Shown: in pieces, positions 1 through 10,063 of the stretch
How the letters are laid out: the number at the start of each line of letters is the position of its first letter
Position numbering within the stretch: position 1 is the stretch's first letter
Source of the DNA: CAVQTK01 sp963716455
Lineage (GTDB): Bacteria; Pseudomonadota; Gammaproteobacteria; Coxiellales; Coxiellaceae
Assembly: GCA_963716455.1 (NCBI GenBank)
Contig: CAVQTK010000016.1
Coordinates: forward strand, 1-45,299
Direction: 5' to 3'
Length of the DNA stretch: 45,299 nucleotides
Translations under genes and position numbers: made by a program
The notes under the pieces: generated by a model
What the model was told of the DNA's origin: nothing
Seen by the model: the letters and a program-made list of their open reading frames with translations, nothing else
Databases searched by the model: none

Positions 1-32
1 TCACTCAATTCAGCGAGAATCGCTGGATTTTA

Positions 33-2590
33 TTAGCGTAAAATTAATAATTCAAATTGAGGAGCAGGATCAGTGGGTAAAGAATAGTAAACGATAGAAA
101 CTATTCCTTCATCACCGGTTTCAACTATTTTATCTTCATCCACTGCATAGAAGGGATATTGAGTCCAATCCTGATCATTTTTAATGACAAATGGTGAATA
201 AAAGGGTCCGTAATCAAGATGTGCTCCCTTTGTTTCAAATAGACGATAGCGGTGATTTTTTTGTAAATTACGAATGACGATACTTTTATGATTATTACCA
301 AAATCATAAATTTCGGTCTTGTCACCTGCGATTGATGCCAATTGCACGCTAATTTGAGTTCCAATTACAGCATCATTATCAGCAGCTTGACTGTGCACTA
401 GAAGAGTGACGGGATAAGGGCCACCAATTGCTGAATGAGGAGGCGAACTAATTAATTTATTATTTTTTATGGAAAGCCATTTTGGACTGTCAGGGCCCAG
501 TTTTATAGTGAGCCGATCATTAACGATGCTTCCTTGAAGTAATTCAGTTAAATCCTCAGCATGGCTTACCCCTACTGTCGCATAGGGCAATGCAGTCTTT
601 TTCATAGCTGGTTTAGGTAATTGTGCATTTGCTCGAACTTGAATGGTAAATAATTGGGTACTTATTTTTCGCGTCTTTTTGCTCATAGCAATTAAGCGAA
701 TAGTTTGTGATGTATTCACTTCGGTACCACTAATGGCCAAAGGATTTATATTTAAGAAAGGTTGATTTTGTTGAGATTGTAACCTTATCCAAGGTGGTGA
801 ATGGTTTTGATCTAAAGCAAAGGTAAATTGATCTTCACTTTTATCTTCTTGTAGATAATCTTTTAGATTTATTAAAGAGTATTTTTGATTAATTGTAACA
901 GGCGGTAATATTGTTTTTATCCATTTTGGAGTTCCAGTGTAAACGATCATTTTTTGCTGGTAATCAATATCTTTTTGACTTGCTTTACTTTGAGCACGCA
1001 GTTCCACTACAAAAGATTTGCCAGCTGCATTTTCCGGCACTTTTCCTTTGCTTGTTAAACAATGACATAGTGGATCTAACCGTATCCAGTCTGGGCCCTG
1101 GATATATTTAAATGTTAACTGATCATGAGGATAAATATTTTCTAAGGTAGTTGTAAGATCCTCACTGCGGTATTCTTCATTCGCAATGGGATTGCTTAAT
1201 ATATCCTTTTTCCAGCGTGGGGCTAAACGCGAATCGGCTTTTACCGGAATGCTAGGATCTTCTTATTGATAAGACCACTGACTTGACTCTGAACGACTAC
1301 AGTAATTTTTTCTGCACTATCCATCAAATTTACTTGCTGGGGATTACCTATTAAATAAGTATGATTTTGTAGTTGCATCCAGTTCGCTGAAAAAGAATCT
1401 AACTGAAAGATGAAGCGATCGTTTTTAATATTACTGTGCACATATTTTAATATATTAACCGAATATTTTTGATTTAGTGTCGCTACAGGCAAATTTTCCG
1501 ACTCTATTGGCTTCGGCGCTTCATTGACATAAACTGTTCCTAGAAAATCTGTGCTTTTACCACTCATTTTACTAGTAACACGTAAAGTAACCTCACATGA
1601 ATTTCCAACAGCATCCTCGGCAATTTTTTGACTTATTAATGAATGCCCATCTTTGCCAATAGTTAACCAATCAGCGGAAGTTTTAATTAACTCAAAAGTA
1701 AACTGATCACTAGCAGGAGATGATTTTTTATCAATTCCAACAGCAAGATCAATATAATAAGCTTTAGTTACAATAGCATCAGGCAGAGAAAAATGGGTTT
1801 GCCACTAAGGGGGATTTAATTTTTTATTTGCTGAAATGGGTATAATCATTTCAACAGAGCTCGATTTTCCACTTTTTTCACTCGTAGCGGTGAGATAAAT
1901 AATTTGGTTTGTAGCTATTTGCTCAACTCCCATATTAGCTGTAGTGATAGTTAAAATCCCGCTATCCGCTAAGTAAATCCATTTAGGGTTATTTTTTCCA
2001 GGAGTTGATGAAAAATGAATTTGATCATCATGTATATCACTAATGACATACTCATGTAGATTAACCGATTCAAATTCGGCTGAGCAATATTAATTTCTGG
2101 TAATTGTTTAAGTTTCCACTGTACTTTCCCGCTATGTCGATCAATCAAAATCATAAAATATTTGCTTAGCACTATTTTTGCCTGTGATTAAATTAGTAGC
2201 AGTTACTCCAATAGGTAAACGAATAGACAAGTCTCCACTTACGTTTTGCTCATTGCCTTCTAAAAATTGTCCATCTGCACTAATACGCAGCCAATCGGGA
2301 TGGTCGGGATCTAAATTAAAGGTAAATTTTGCCTCCTTTACTGAATTATCCTGAACTAATCGCGTTAGATCAATGCGATGGCGATAAGGCGCTCCAGCCA
2401 ACGCATTGGGGAAGGGGGTTAAGGAAATGGGTTCTATCCACTCAGGTTTTGAATCAGTGCTGATGTTTTTAACCCAGTTAGTGAACTGATTCCAACTAGA
2501 CAGGTTTTCAGCAAAGGCGGTAGAAAAAATAAAGCTTAAACCATTTATTGTTACCAGTGTTATTAAGATCTGACGTAATATTTTTTTCAT
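33..2590 (-). pseudogene. decayed exported cadherin/Ig-like repeat protein
   Basis: The fragments read leftward as one former gene of about 850 codons. The first piece (2590-2141) starts with a clear signal peptide (residues 1-27: charged MKK, hydrophobic core, then FAEN). Homologous pieces follow in other frames: about 2130-1800, 1567-1241 and 1040-33, the last intact for 335 residues. Each piece repeats a module of about 100 residues: a P-x-W entry, an 'x-Y-x-h-x-L' strand, an acidic 'D-x-F-x-F' strand, then a W-L/W-I strand and a G-N or S-G turn. This resembles the putative-Ig/dystroglycan cadherin-like fold of bacterial surface proteins. The C-terminal 110 residues differ from the repeats and may be a separate cap domain. 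Several frameshifts and an in-frame stop near 1806 rule out one intact product. It lies head-to-head with a related gene starting at 2797. Natural substrate or receptor is unknown. Confidence 0.75.
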
Positions 2591-2796
2591 TTTACTTCTT
2601 TTTTATTTGCCTAATTTAGATTCCATTTTAGAGAAGAATCCTTAAGAAAAAATTAAATAAGGTAATTACTTTACCTAAACTGCATTACATTTACCCTTTC
2701 TTAATCATTCCTTAAGCAAATTAATGTAAGATATTTCCTATAACAAACAAGAATTTCTCAAAAAAGGTAAAAAATTAAATTAGGTAGAAGAATTTT
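2591..2796. promoter_or_regulatory. shared divergent control region with PmrA-box-like site
   Basis: This 206-bp AT-rich gap separates two divergent Ig-repeat genes. On the + strand CTTAAT (2700-2705), a 5-bp spacer and CTTAAG (2711-2716) form a direct repeat with 11-bp period, the arrangement known for PmrA-family response regulators. A TATAAC hexamer (2739-2744) lies 22 bp downstream and could be the -10 of the rightward gene. A weaker second copy, CTTAAG-N5-ATTAAA, sits at 2641-2657. A pmrA-like gene is present at 35658. Binding is inferred from spacing and sequence only. Confidence 0.5.
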
Positions 2797-5700
2797 ATGA
2801 ACAAAAAAAAAACGAAAAATCAATTTAAAAGTCTTATCCTTTTTACATGTATTTTTACGCTGGGGTTTAGTGCTCAACCTATTTTTGCTGCCGCTCCCAC
2901 TGGCGAGCTACAAAACGACGTGCAATTTACCTGTGCATCGGCCATTGATATCATGGAATGTATCCAAAGGACGAATTCTTCGGCTACGGTTACTCAACCT
3001 GTTGACGTTAAAAATATGTCCGGCAGTACCGAGAGCCTTGGCATTAACAGTCCACTTAGTGTTGGAGCCCGCTATGATAATGATCTGGGCTGGATTTTAG
3101 ATGCAGCTTATGCCAAGCTTTTTATAGCGCTGCTGTCGGCTTAAAAATGAGCATTGGGCCTAATGAACATCGCGCTAACATCACTTTAGGCACTGCCCTT
3201 ACCGACAAACAGCAAATTAAATTAACATACGAATATTTAAGCCAAAATCTTCCCTTTGAATTTGCTACCGGCGCCGTCGATGAATGGGTAAGCCAAAATG
3301 CTTTCGGCGCAGCTTACCGTTATCTATTTAATTACAAGTTATTACACAGTTTTGATTTAAGTGGTACTTATATTAAAGCCAATAGTAAAAAATTGTCGCA
3401 AGTGGATATGGGCGAAGATGAATTATCTGACGTCAATAAACGTCATATCGCTGGCGGCGAAGAAAGAACCGTTATGGGTTCCCTCACCTTAACTCCTTTT
3501 ACTCATACCTCGCTTAAAATTGGTGCAGGTTATAGTCAAATCGCTTATAACACCCTCTATGAAGATAATCAGAAAAATACCACTCTTGCTTACACCGCTG
3601 ATTTATCGCAATTACTTACTAGTACCACCAAGATCACCGCATCTATTAACAACACTGCAGCCAGCCGTAACCATTCCGCTAAAATCAGTCAAATTTTACC
3701 GGGCAGTCTAGAAGCCAGCGTTTCCGGACAATATGCCGTCGGCGCCGGTGAATTAGCCGACAGTAGCAGCCTCACCGCCAGCTTATCTTACCCTGCCCCT
3801 AAGAATTATTCCGAAGGCGGCATGGCTAAAGTTCTAGGCGCTTTAAAAGAATGGATTAAATCTCCGGTAGTCTCTTCAACCCGAGTTTTAGCTATTAAAG
3901 ATGAACAAATAGCTAAAGTGATAATTGAAAAAGGGCAAAGACATTCCTAACCAAACAGTACTTATTGGTAAAATGCTTTCTCCAATCGATACCAAAAACT
4001 ATTTTAAATTTGATCCAGAAATTTTCGAAAAAGTCACCTACAAATTGGACATAGCGGCTAATGCAAATCCAGGGAATCCTGTTTTACCTGATTACCTTGG
4101 TCTAACTTTAAACTCAAGTGCCGATAATTATGGGGCCATTTTATCCTCAAACGCCAACATGCCTATATCAGCCCTAACTCCTGGGATTTATACTATTACC
4201 CTTACAGCCACTGGCGTCCGCAAAGGACAGCCCGTCACTTCGGCCAATAATTCTTTTCAATTAACTGTAGCACAAGACAGTAGTTTGCCTGATCCGGAGT
4301 GGAAAACTAACAACCAATTAGCGGGCGGCATAGCTACTCAAGTTTACAACCAGACAATTAATTTAAAAACTTTGCTTAACAACGCCGGGGACGAGGATGC
4401 CTATACTTTTGAATTTACCGACCAAGCTGGCTGCAGTTGATTAATAATGGCCAAACTTTGGCAGGAAACGACACCATTATACCCATGAGTGAACAATCTC
4501 CAGCTACCATTACCTTGAATGCAAATCAGCCATGCTAGTGGCAAATCAACGGGCATTAAAACCTTTTACATCCCCATCAGTGGTAATGGTAACGCGCCCG
4601 AATGGAAAAAATCGACCGTTGATAATCCTACCCCCACATTCTTTACTAATGTAAATATTAGTTTGAAAGATGATGGTTACGTCGATGCCAGCGGGCCAGA
4701 CAGTAACAAAAATTTCTTTTTTACTGTAGTAAATGACCAAAATCAAGCAGTCGATTTTCCTATACCAGGCTTAAGCTTGTCTAACACAGGCTTTATTAGT
4801 GGCAACCTTAACAACATTAATTCGATTGGCATGTATAATTTAAGAATAAAAGCCACCAACACAGCCGGCTCCACTACAGGCCCTCTCCAAATAGAGGTAA
4901 AACCGAATGATAGTCTTGGCGACGTTAAGGTGTATGAGAACGCATCCTTACCTCCTGCCTACGCTTCGAATGAATATGCCGGTGGTGATTTAAATACCTA
5001 TTTTGATAATCAAAATAATAAAAAAGTCGAACAAAACGATTATTTAATTTTTGAATTCCTAAACAAACGTGGCTGTGAATGGTTAACTTTAAAAAATAAT
5101 GATCAAGGCAAACCTACTATCCTTTCCGGTTCCGTTCCCAATAACGCTGATCTGAATCAGTGTACGGATGTAGAAATTAAAGCCACCAGTAAAGCCAGCG
5201 GAAACTTTACGAGCTTTAAACAAAATATCATCATTCAAAAAGGTCCAGTTTGGAAAAAAACCCAATTAAAAAATGCAATTTTTGACCAAGTGTATGAGCT
5301 TGTTTTAGATGATAATACTAGTGGTGAAGCTTATGTTATTCCTGCCGCCCCAGGTAATGTTATGACCTTATCTTTTACAGAAAATAAGCCAGATTGGATG
5401 CAAAGCATAGAAAAAGCGACATACTCCCGTATCATCGGCAGCGCACCACCAACGGTAAACCAAATTAACGATGCTTACAATACTTCCAATCCTGTTAAAT
5501 ATACTTTTAACATTGAGGCTACCGATCAAACGGGTTCCACAGCTCCGGATTTAGAAGTATCTGTGCTTCCTAATAGCAGTTTGATCCCGCCCGCTTGGAA
5601 AAAGAATGTGGATAATAATAACCTACCCTTACCTCAGGCAACTAAAGGTAAGGCATATGATCCTATAGATTTATATAATTATGTTAGTCGAAGTCTTAAA

Positions 5701-7028
5701 GCAGGAGCCGAAGTTGCAAATGATGAATTATTCTTCCGCCTCAATACACCTGTTAACTGTCCTTGGCTAGTCATCACGGATAGTCGTTATTTATCTAGCA
5801 ACGGAATTGTATTGCCAGGAGACGCACCTTCTACTTGCGATATACAAATCTCCGTATATAGCCGCGCTTATGGTCTGCATAGCCCAACGGATCCAGTCAA
5901 AGGCAACCCAGCGACCGCGCAATTGCAAACGGATGAAACGCAATACTCCGCTATTTTTACTCCCACGTTATCTATTCATGCGGGAACTAACCCAGAATGG
6001 ACCAGCAATGAAATTCAAATAGAACCTAGTAACACAGGAACCATTTACAATGCTTTTAATATTCATTTATCCCCTTACGTAGCGAAGCCGACCAAACCGA
6101 ATGGGAACTACGAGGTAATCTTTATTAATAAAAATGGCTTTGACTTAGCATTGGATGAGGAGGCGCCTAAAGGCTCTAGCAGTAAGTGGCATTTAATCCC
6201 AGAGCAGAACATTGATTTAGAAAGTCTCGTGGGACAAACCATGACCATTTCACTGGGTCTTAGAGACCGCAATACCGGTGGAACAAGCGAAGTCGCCACC
6301 ATTAGAATTCCGGTCACTTCCACTAATGATATTGAATTTAGATGGGCAAGCGTTGCAGCCTCTCTTTCGATGCTCAACAACCCAATCCTATAGTGAAGGA
6401 AATTAATTTAAACCAATGTGTCAAAACGTTCTTTCATGGCCAAGAAATAACGGATCAGTTAACGTTTGGCAATGTAACTGCAGCTCTGCCCAGTGGGATA
6501 CAGGCTAATAATGGAATGATTACTTTAACTCCACAGGCACAAGATTTAACCTATGGAAACAATGGCTACCCATTAACTTTCGATATCTACAGCAATGCAA
6601 AAGGCAACAACAAAATTAATTCAGCCGATGCAGGTCTGGATCTTAAAATTCTGGTACCCAAATTGATAGTGGATGGAAATCTCAACCAAAACGCTTTTCA
6701 AATTTTAAATCAAGGAGCAAAAGAATATTACACTTCATTAATAATTAATGGGTTAAAACCAACTACTCAATACGATATAAGTACCAGGAATGTTACTAAT
6801 TGGAACACCAATGACTTGGCAATTATCTGTAATGATAATAAAGCAGTTACTAGTAATCCAAATGATGCAGTTCAGTGCCAATATGTGCCTGAAACTAACC
6901 TAGTGTGGAACACTGGAAACTGGTTTTTTACTGCTAAAGGGGCAACTATTTCCGTTATCTTTGCTAACAATTTCTCTCCCTTGGTGTATCCCACTGTCAG
7001 CAGTGTAGTTGTCCAAAGAAGACCATAG
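2797..7028 (+). pseudogene. decayed beta-barrel plus Ig-repeat surface protein (intimin/invasin-like layout)
   Basis: This was one gene of about 1,400 codons, now broken by about five frameshifts (near 3120, 3940, 4435, 4519 and 6370). Order of parts: a signal peptide (residues 1-31, ending in IFAA); about 300 residues rich in alternating polar/hydrophobic strands with aromatic girdle residues (3050-3830), which look like an outer-membrane beta-barrel; a linker (3840-4000); then serial 100-130-residue Ig/cadherin-like modules to about 6640, each opening with P-x-W-K and closing in a W-L strand, several with paired Cys (GC-S/E-W and D-x-x-x-C). A distinct C-terminal domain of about 120 residues ends in VVVQRRP. 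The barrel-then-Ig order recalls inverse autotransporters. At 3120 a T run and at 3940 a G run are off by one, typical of slippage decay. Specific ligand unknown. Confidence 0.7.
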
Positions 7029-7051
7029 ACTAAGGAAGCCAAACTTATTGG

Positions 7052-7561
7052 TTAGCTATCGAGATCTGGGGTCACCACTACCTTTTGAATCACCACTTCT
7101 TCGACAGGGACGTCACGGTGACCAGAGCGGGTGGTGGTAGCCACTCGACTAATCTTATCAATCACATCCATGCCCTCCACTACCTGACCAAATACACAAT
7201 AACCCCATCCTTCGGGGTTTTTTGTTTTGTGATCTAAAAATTTATTATCCACCACATTTATAAAAAATTGGGCGGCAGCAGAATGGGGGTCCGAAGTACG
7301 CGCCATGGCCACTGTACCACGCTCATTGGAAAACCCTTTATCAGCTTCATTTTGTATAGGAGATTGAATAGGAGATTTAGCCACCATACTGGGGACAAAT
7401 CCTCCTGCTTGAATCATAAAATTGGGAATTACACGATGAAAGATCACTCCATCATAAAAACCACTTTCAGCATAGTGTCGAAAGTTAGCAGCGGTTTGCG
7501 GAGTATTTTTTTCATCTAAATTAATAGAAATAACACCAAAATTTGTTTCGATTTTAATCAT
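7052..7561 (-). CDS. ppiB: peptidyl-prolyl cis-trans isomerase, cyclophilin type
   Basis: Cytoplasmic cyclophilin of 169 residues that speeds cis-trans isomerisation of Xaa-Pro bonds. The full single-domain fold is visible: an N-terminal MIKIETNFG strand, the catalytic FHRVIPNFMIQAGG stretch with its Arg, Phe and Gln, and the later SAAAQFFINV and FLDHK motifs. No signal peptide is seen, so the product is the cytoplasmic PpiB type rather than periplasmic PpiA. The reading frame is open further upstream to 7660, but the ATG at 7561 matches the usual start of the family; a start at 7576 (MALNP) is possible. It is divergent from kup, with 69 bp between the two starts. Length is normal and no damage is seen. 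Confidence 0.93.
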   Translation of the reverse strand: MIKIETNFGVISINLDEKNTPQTAANFRHYAESGFYDGVIFHRVIPNFMIQAGGFVPSMVAKSPIQSPIQNEADKGFSNERGTVAMARTSDPHSAAAQFFINVVDNKFLDHKTKNPEGWGYCVFGQVVEGMDVIDKISRVATTTRSGHRDVPVEEVVIQKVVVTPDLDS

Positions 7562-7616
7562 AGGATTGAGAGCCATAGTGAATATTGGTAACATGATACC
7601 AAAATTTGTTTGTGTT

Positions 7617-7624
7617 AAGGAAGG
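7617..7624 (+). promoter_or_regulatory. ribosome binding site of kup
   Basis: AAGGAAGG lies 6 nt before the ATG at 7631 and fixes the kup start. Confidence 0.7.
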
Positions 7625-7630
7625 ATTTTC

Positions 7631-9508
7631 ATGGATGGTCTTACTGCTTCTCCGCGGCATCGTTTATTTACTCTTTCTTTTGCTGCTTTAGGGGTAGTTT
7701 ATGGCGATATTGGAACAAGCCCTTTATATGCCTTACGCCAATCTTTACTGCACCTTTCATTAAATAAAGTTAATCTCTTCGGTATCCTCTCCTTGATTTT
7801 TTGGTCACTGATTATAGTTATTTCCTGTAAATATCTATTAATTATTTTGCGTGCAGACAATGATGGGGAAGGTGGAATTATGGCTTTATCCACCCTACTG
7901 AATCAAAGTTTAGAGAAACTAGCACCTTGGCTGTTATTTTTTACTATTTTGGGAGTGGGTTTGATTTTTGGCGATGGCTTATTAACACCCGCTATTTCAG
8001 TTCTGAGCGCCGTGGAAGGAATTCAATCTTTATCCCCTGCTTTTGCCACTTTTGTGGTTCCCATTACTTTGATCATTTTGATAGGTCTTTTTTGGCTGCA
8101 AAAAGCAGGGTCAGAGAAAATTGGTATCGTATTTGGACCGATAATCTTACTCTGGTTTATTACCATAGGCCTACTTGGTTTAGTGCAGATTATTAAGCAG
8201 CCACAAATTTTAAAGGCGTTAAATCCATATTGTGCCTACCAATTTTTTATCCAACAAAAACAAACTGCATTTATTGCATTAGGTGGAGTATTTTTAGTAG
8301 TGACCGGCGGCGAAGCATTATATGCCGATGTAGGTCATTTTGGTAAAAACGCCATTCGTTTGGCTTGGTTTACTATTGTTTTACCCGGATTATTACTCAA
8401 TTATTTTGGTCAAGGAGCCTATTTACTAACCCATCCGCAAGCCATTTCCAATCCATTTTACAATCTAGCACCTCATTGGTTTTTGCCTATCCTTATCGGC
8501 CTTGCGACCATTGCTACTATTATTGCCTCTCAAGCCATCATTGCTGCGGTATTTTCTATCATAAAGCAAGCTTCGCTGTTAAATTTAGTCCCGCGATTTA
8601 AAATTATTCAAACTTCTCCTTCCGTAAGAGGACAAGTTTATTTACCTACTGTCAATTTTCTCTTGGCAGTGGGTACCTGCTCCTTGGTTTTAACCTTTCG
8701 CTCTTCAACGCATTTGGCTAACGCTTATGGAATTGCAGTCAATTTATATATGCTACTCACTACGGTCTTAGTGACTCAAGTTGCAGCACGGACCTGGCAT
8801 TGGAATTTCTTTCAATTATTAATTTTTCCGGTATTCTTTGCTCTTGATCTTGCTTATTTAAGTGGCAATCTGCATAAAATTTCCGCAGGCGGCTGGATTC
8901 CTCTTTCTATTGCTTTATTGACAATGGTTATCATGTATACCTGGTATCAAGGGTTTATACAGCTGCGCCGCTTAAACTTTAAAGAAGAACGTGCTGATCA
9001 ATATATTATTAATGAGCTAAACAAAAAGAAAATTCGGCGTTTGCCCGGAACGGCATTATTTATTACTGATCCTTATGACGAGTTAGGAAGTAGTTTATTA
9101 CATCACTTGAGTATTAATCGCATTTTAGCCAAAACTCTAATCTTTTTAACTTTACAAATTGAAAATAAACCTTATATTTTAGAAAAAAACAAATTTAAAA
9201 TAACTCAAAAAGCGGAAGGGTTTTATTTTCTAAATATATCTTGTGGGTTTGCAGAGAATATCCATTTACCAAAAATGTTAGAGCGATTAGCAATGCAAAA
9301 TTCTCTCCCATTCGAATTAGAATTAGAGAAAATAGTTTATTTTGTAGAAATCATTTCCTTAAAAATTAAGGACCGAAAAATAAATTATTTATGGTTTTGG
9401 CAAAAATATTTGTTTTCTTTTATGTTACGCAACGCTTTACCGGATATTCAGTTTTATCACATCCCTTACAATAAGACGATTGCTATTGGAACCTATTATC
9501 AGCTTTGA
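7631..9508 (+). CDS. kup: low-affinity potassium uptake protein Kup
   Basis: Inner-membrane K+ importer (KUP/HAK/KT family, H+ coupled) of 625 residues, normal for the family. The hallmark GVVYGDIGTSPLYALRQ occurs at residues 18-34, followed by about 12 hydrophobic membrane segments across residues 13-430, including GDGLLTPAISVLSAVEG and the GGEALYADVGHFG loop. A cytoplasmic C-terminal part of about 190 residues completes it. The start is supported by AAGGAAGG upstream. The gene is intact and single. The strongly palindromic repeat just downstream (9572-9673) may end its transcript. Kup works at low pH and high K+, which would suit life in an acidic vacuole; that link is inference. Confidence 0.95.
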   Translation: MDGLTASPRHRLFTLSFAALGVVYGDIGTSPLYALRQSLLHLSLNKVNLFGILSLIFWSLIIVISCKYLLIILRADNDGEGGIMALSTLLNQSLEKLAPWLLFFTILGVGLIFGDGLLTPAISVLSAVEGIQSLSPAFATFVVPITLIILIGLFWLQKAGSEKIGIVFGPIILLWFITIGLLGLVQIIKQPQILKALNPYCAYQFFIQQKQTAFIALGGVFLVVTGGEALYADVGHFGKNAIRLAWFTIVLPGLLLNYFGQGAYLLTHPQAISNPFYNLAPHWFLPILIGLATIATIIASQAIIAAVFSIIKQASLLNLVPRFKIIQTSPSVRGQVYLPTVNFLLAVGTCSLVLTFRSSTHLANAYGIAVNLYMLLTTVLVTQVAARTWHWNFFQLLIFPVFFALDLAYLSGNLHKISAGGWIPLSIALLTMVIMYTWYQGFIQLRRLNFKEERADQYIINELNKKKIRRLPGTALFITDPYDELGSSLLHHLSINRILAKTLIFLTLQIENKPYILEKNKFKITQKAEGFYFLNISCGFAENIHLPKMLERLAMQNSLPFELELEKIVYFVEIISLKIKDRKINYLWFWQKYLFSFMLRNALPDIQFYHIPYNKTIAIGTYYQL

Positions 9509-9571
9509 ATAGATTTCGCAACACCTGTAAAAACCAAACAATCAGTTATATACTAGGGTCTGTTGACGATT

Positions 9572-9673
9572 GTCATTGCCCGAGCGTGAGCGAGGGGAAG
9601 CAATCCAGTTCGTACTTTGGACAATGCTCTGTACTGGATTGCTTCCCTCGCTCACGCTCGGGGTCGCAATGAC
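9572..9673. repeat. long palindromic intergenic repeat (REP/MITE-like)
   Basis: Arms at 9572-9609 and 9633-9673 are near-perfect reverse complements. They share GTCATTGC, then CCGAGCGTGAGCGAGGG, then AAGCAATCCAGT, with a 3-nt and a 1-nt length difference. A 23-nt unpaired centre separates them. The block is much more GC-rich than its surroundings. Elements with GTCATTGC...GCAATCCAG ends are widespread palindromic repeats in host-associated bacteria. No reading frame is present. It sits between kup and the ferritin gene and could fold into a long hairpin in RNA. Confidence 0.85.
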
Positions 9674-9738
9674 CCTATTTTAGTGAAAAAACCAGTGTTG
9701 ATATGAGAAATTAATGAATTTATTTTTTGGAGAAAAAC

Positions 9739-10047
9739 ATGTCCCATGAAGGCTACCATGAACCCATAGCGGAATTAAGTGATGAAACCCGTGACATGCA
9801 TCGCGCTATTGTATCTCTAATGGAAGAGCTCGAAGCGGTTGACTGGTACAATCAGCGTGTTGATGCATGTAAAGATGCAGAACTTCGTTCTATTCTGGAA
9901 CACAATCGTGATGAAGAAAAAGAACATGCAGCAATGGTTTTAGAATGGATCCGTCGTAAAGATCCTAAAATGGACAAAGAACTTAAAGATTACTTATTTA
10001 CTGACAAATCTATTGTGGCTTTAGAGGAAGAGCACGAGCAAGAATAA
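9739..10047 (+). CDS. EncFtn-type (encapsulated-ferritin family) ferroxidase, stand-alone
   Basis: A 102-residue all-helical protein closely matching the ferritin-like core of encapsulated ferritin (EncFtn; Rhodospirillum rubrum Rru_A0973 type). That family oxidises Fe2+ at a site formed between two subunits, in a ring of ten. The metal and gate residues are visible: E29, E30, E32, W36 and Y37 in the first helix, and E60 and H63 in the RDEEKEHAAM helix. Family members usually carry a C-terminal extension ending in an encapsulin-docking peptide (LGIGGL-like). Here the protein stops at EEEHEQE with no such peptide, and no encapsulin shell gene is in the window. The ATG at 9739 is preceded by GGAG with 6-nt spacing; an in-frame TTG at 9727 is less likely. 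Typical role: iron detoxification or storage. Confidence 0.88.
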   Translation: MSHEGYHEPIAELSDETRDMHRAIVSLMEELEAVDWYNQRVDACKDAELRSILEHNRDEEKEHAAMVLEWIRRKDPKMDKELKDYLFTDKSIVALEEEHEQE

Positions 10048-10063
10048 TTACATAAATAGAGTT

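Noticed and set aside
11..25. CAGCGA-GAA-TCGCTG palindrome at the left edge as a terminator
   Set aside because: The stem is short, its tract is weak (ATTTTATT on one strand only), and the gene it would serve lies outside the window.
2141..2172. The overlapping reading frames at 1969-2172 and 2141-2590 as two separate genes
   Set aside because: Both continue one repeat protein across a frameshift; the first part alone carries the signal peptide.
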